DNA from: Agitococcus sp.
Lineage (GTDB): Bacteria; Pseudomonadota; Gammaproteobacteria; Pseudomonadales; Moraxellaceae
Direction of reading: 5' to 3'
Length of the DNA: 64,000 bases
NCBI GenBank assembly: GCA_030646715.1
Contig: JAUSLJ010000018.1
Span: 1 to 64,000, forward strand
How positions within the stretch are numbered: the first letter of the stretch is position 1; each line of letters starts with the position of its first letter. The notes beneath the pieces were generated by a model. It did not search any database. It saw only the letters and a list, made by a program, of their open reading frames with translations, and had not been told where the DNA came from. Shown here piece after piece: positions 63,312-64,000 of the stretch. Both the position numbers and the translations under genes were made by a program.

Positions 63312-64000
63312 CCGTGGTTTCTGCCGATACTCGGCCATTAACGTGGCGGCTTCAACATGGCGACGCGATTACTGATATTAAGACTTACGAGTCTTTGGAA
63401 GGCTATGCCGCAGTGCGCAAAGTTGTCAAAGAGATGTCGCCCTTAGATGTACAAAAAGTGGTGAAAGATGCCAATTTACGCGGACGTGGCGGCGCAGGCT
63501 TTCCGACGGGCGTAAAATGGAGTTTGATTCCGATGGGTGCAGATGCAGGGGTTAAATACCTTGTCTGTAACGCCGACGAAATGGAACCGGGCACGTTCAA
63601 AGACCGTTTGTTGATGGAAAAACTACCCCATCAATTAGTCGAGTCGATGATTGTCGCAGGTTATGCCATTCAAGCTACTCGCGCCTATATCTTCTTACGT
63701 GGCGAATATATTTTAGCGGCTGAACGCCTAAACGATGCCATCAAAGAAGCCAAAGCCGCAGGCTACTTGGGCGAGAATATTTTAGGTTCGGGCTGGAGTA
63801 TGGACTTATACGTTCATACTGGTGCAGGCCGTTATATTTGTGGCGAAGAAACCGCATTAATTAACTCGCTTGAAGGTCGTCGTGCTAATCCACGCGCCAA
63901 GCCACCGTTCCCGCAAATTGCAGGGGCATGGGGCAAACCGACTATCGTTAATAATGTCGAAACACTTTGCAACGTGCCACCGATTGTTATGCGCGGTGCT
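63308..64000 (+). CDS. nuoF: NADH-quinone oxidoreductase subunit F, 5' part (runs off the window)
   Basis: The first 231 codons of the NADH-binding subunit are present. [10 protein letters not shown] near 58-67 belongs to the FMN/NADH site, and [13 protein letters not shown] and [13 protein letters not shown] follow. The C-terminal 4Fe-4S ligands are beyond the window. It overlaps nuoE by 4 bases. Confidence 0.95.
   Translation, partial: MTVVSADTRPLTWRLQHGDAITDIKTYESLEGYAAVRKVVKEMSPLDVQKVVKDANLRGRGGAGFPTGVKWSLIPMGADAGVKYLVCNADEMEPGTFKDRLLMEKLPHQLVESMIVAGYAIQATRAYIFLRGEYILAAERLNDAIKEAKAAGYLGENILGSGWSMDLYVHTGAGRYICGEETALINSLEGRRANPRAKPPFPQIAGAWGKPTIVNNVETLCNVPPIVMRGA

Noticed and set aside
1-64000. 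tRNA, rRNA or riboswitch genes
   Set aside because: I looked through the intergenic spaces and found no cloverleaf-like or ribosomal sequence and no riboswitch core I could support.

Overview
The window looks like a gammaproteobacterial chromosome of moderate GC. The evidence is the fused NuoCD subunit, separate GlyQ and GlyS genes, DusC and PspC, and short palindromic repeats of the kind common in sulfur- and methane-oxidising gammaproteobacteria. A type I sulfide:quinone oxidoreductase with all three redox cysteines suggests sulfide oxidation. I cannot name the species.

Layout. 1-9.2 kb is accessory: the end of an IS3-type insertion sequence that cut a DUF924 gene, a GmrSD-like (DUF262/DUF1524) defence nuclease, then a VWA / DUF5682 / MoxR-type AAA locus. 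That locus is interrupted by an opposite-strand LamG lipoprotein, a broken RhuM gene and a MITE-like repeat. 9.4-13.8 kb is an ABC exporter (ATPase, FtsX-like permease, HlyD adaptor). 13.8-16.8 kb holds a DUF4442 remnant and a long protein-kinase-like protein that has lost both catalytic aspartates. 17-20 kb has a small Cys-rich protein, an MpaB/DUF2236 oxygenase with a divergent TetR regulator, and a YlqF-type GTPase. 20.3-32.7 kb is an envelope and stress block: two lipoproteins (one with ten Big_5 repeats and a DUF3494 domain), a double-OmpA-domain porin-like protein, a 48-residue membrane protein, a coiled-coil protein and a beta-barrel, facing a CHASE3 hybrid kinase, a response regulator and a Crp/Fnr regulator.

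32.7-42.5 kb holds peptidoglycan enzymes (YcbK and LD-transpeptidase), a SOUL protein, DUF5691 plus a SWIM zinc-finger protein, PspC, a catalase-like protein, DUF1853 and an LPP20-type pair. 42.4-52.6 kb has a methyltransferase, SQR with a perfect 12-bp inverted repeat upstream, a PiT phosphate transporter, GlyQS, a self-inhibited Fic protein and an AI-2E family permease. 52.8-58.6 kb is an operon of three c-type cytochromes (the first RoxA-like) and a polytopic membrane protein. DusC follows, and the window ends inside nuoABCDEF.

The most interesting system is the SWIM / DUF5691 / MoxR AAA / DUF5682 / VWA set. These five families are usually neighbours, but here they lie in two loci about 26 kb apart, with foreign DNA inside the first. 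Other leads are the predicted pseudokinase, the cytochrome operon and the SQR operator-like palindrome.
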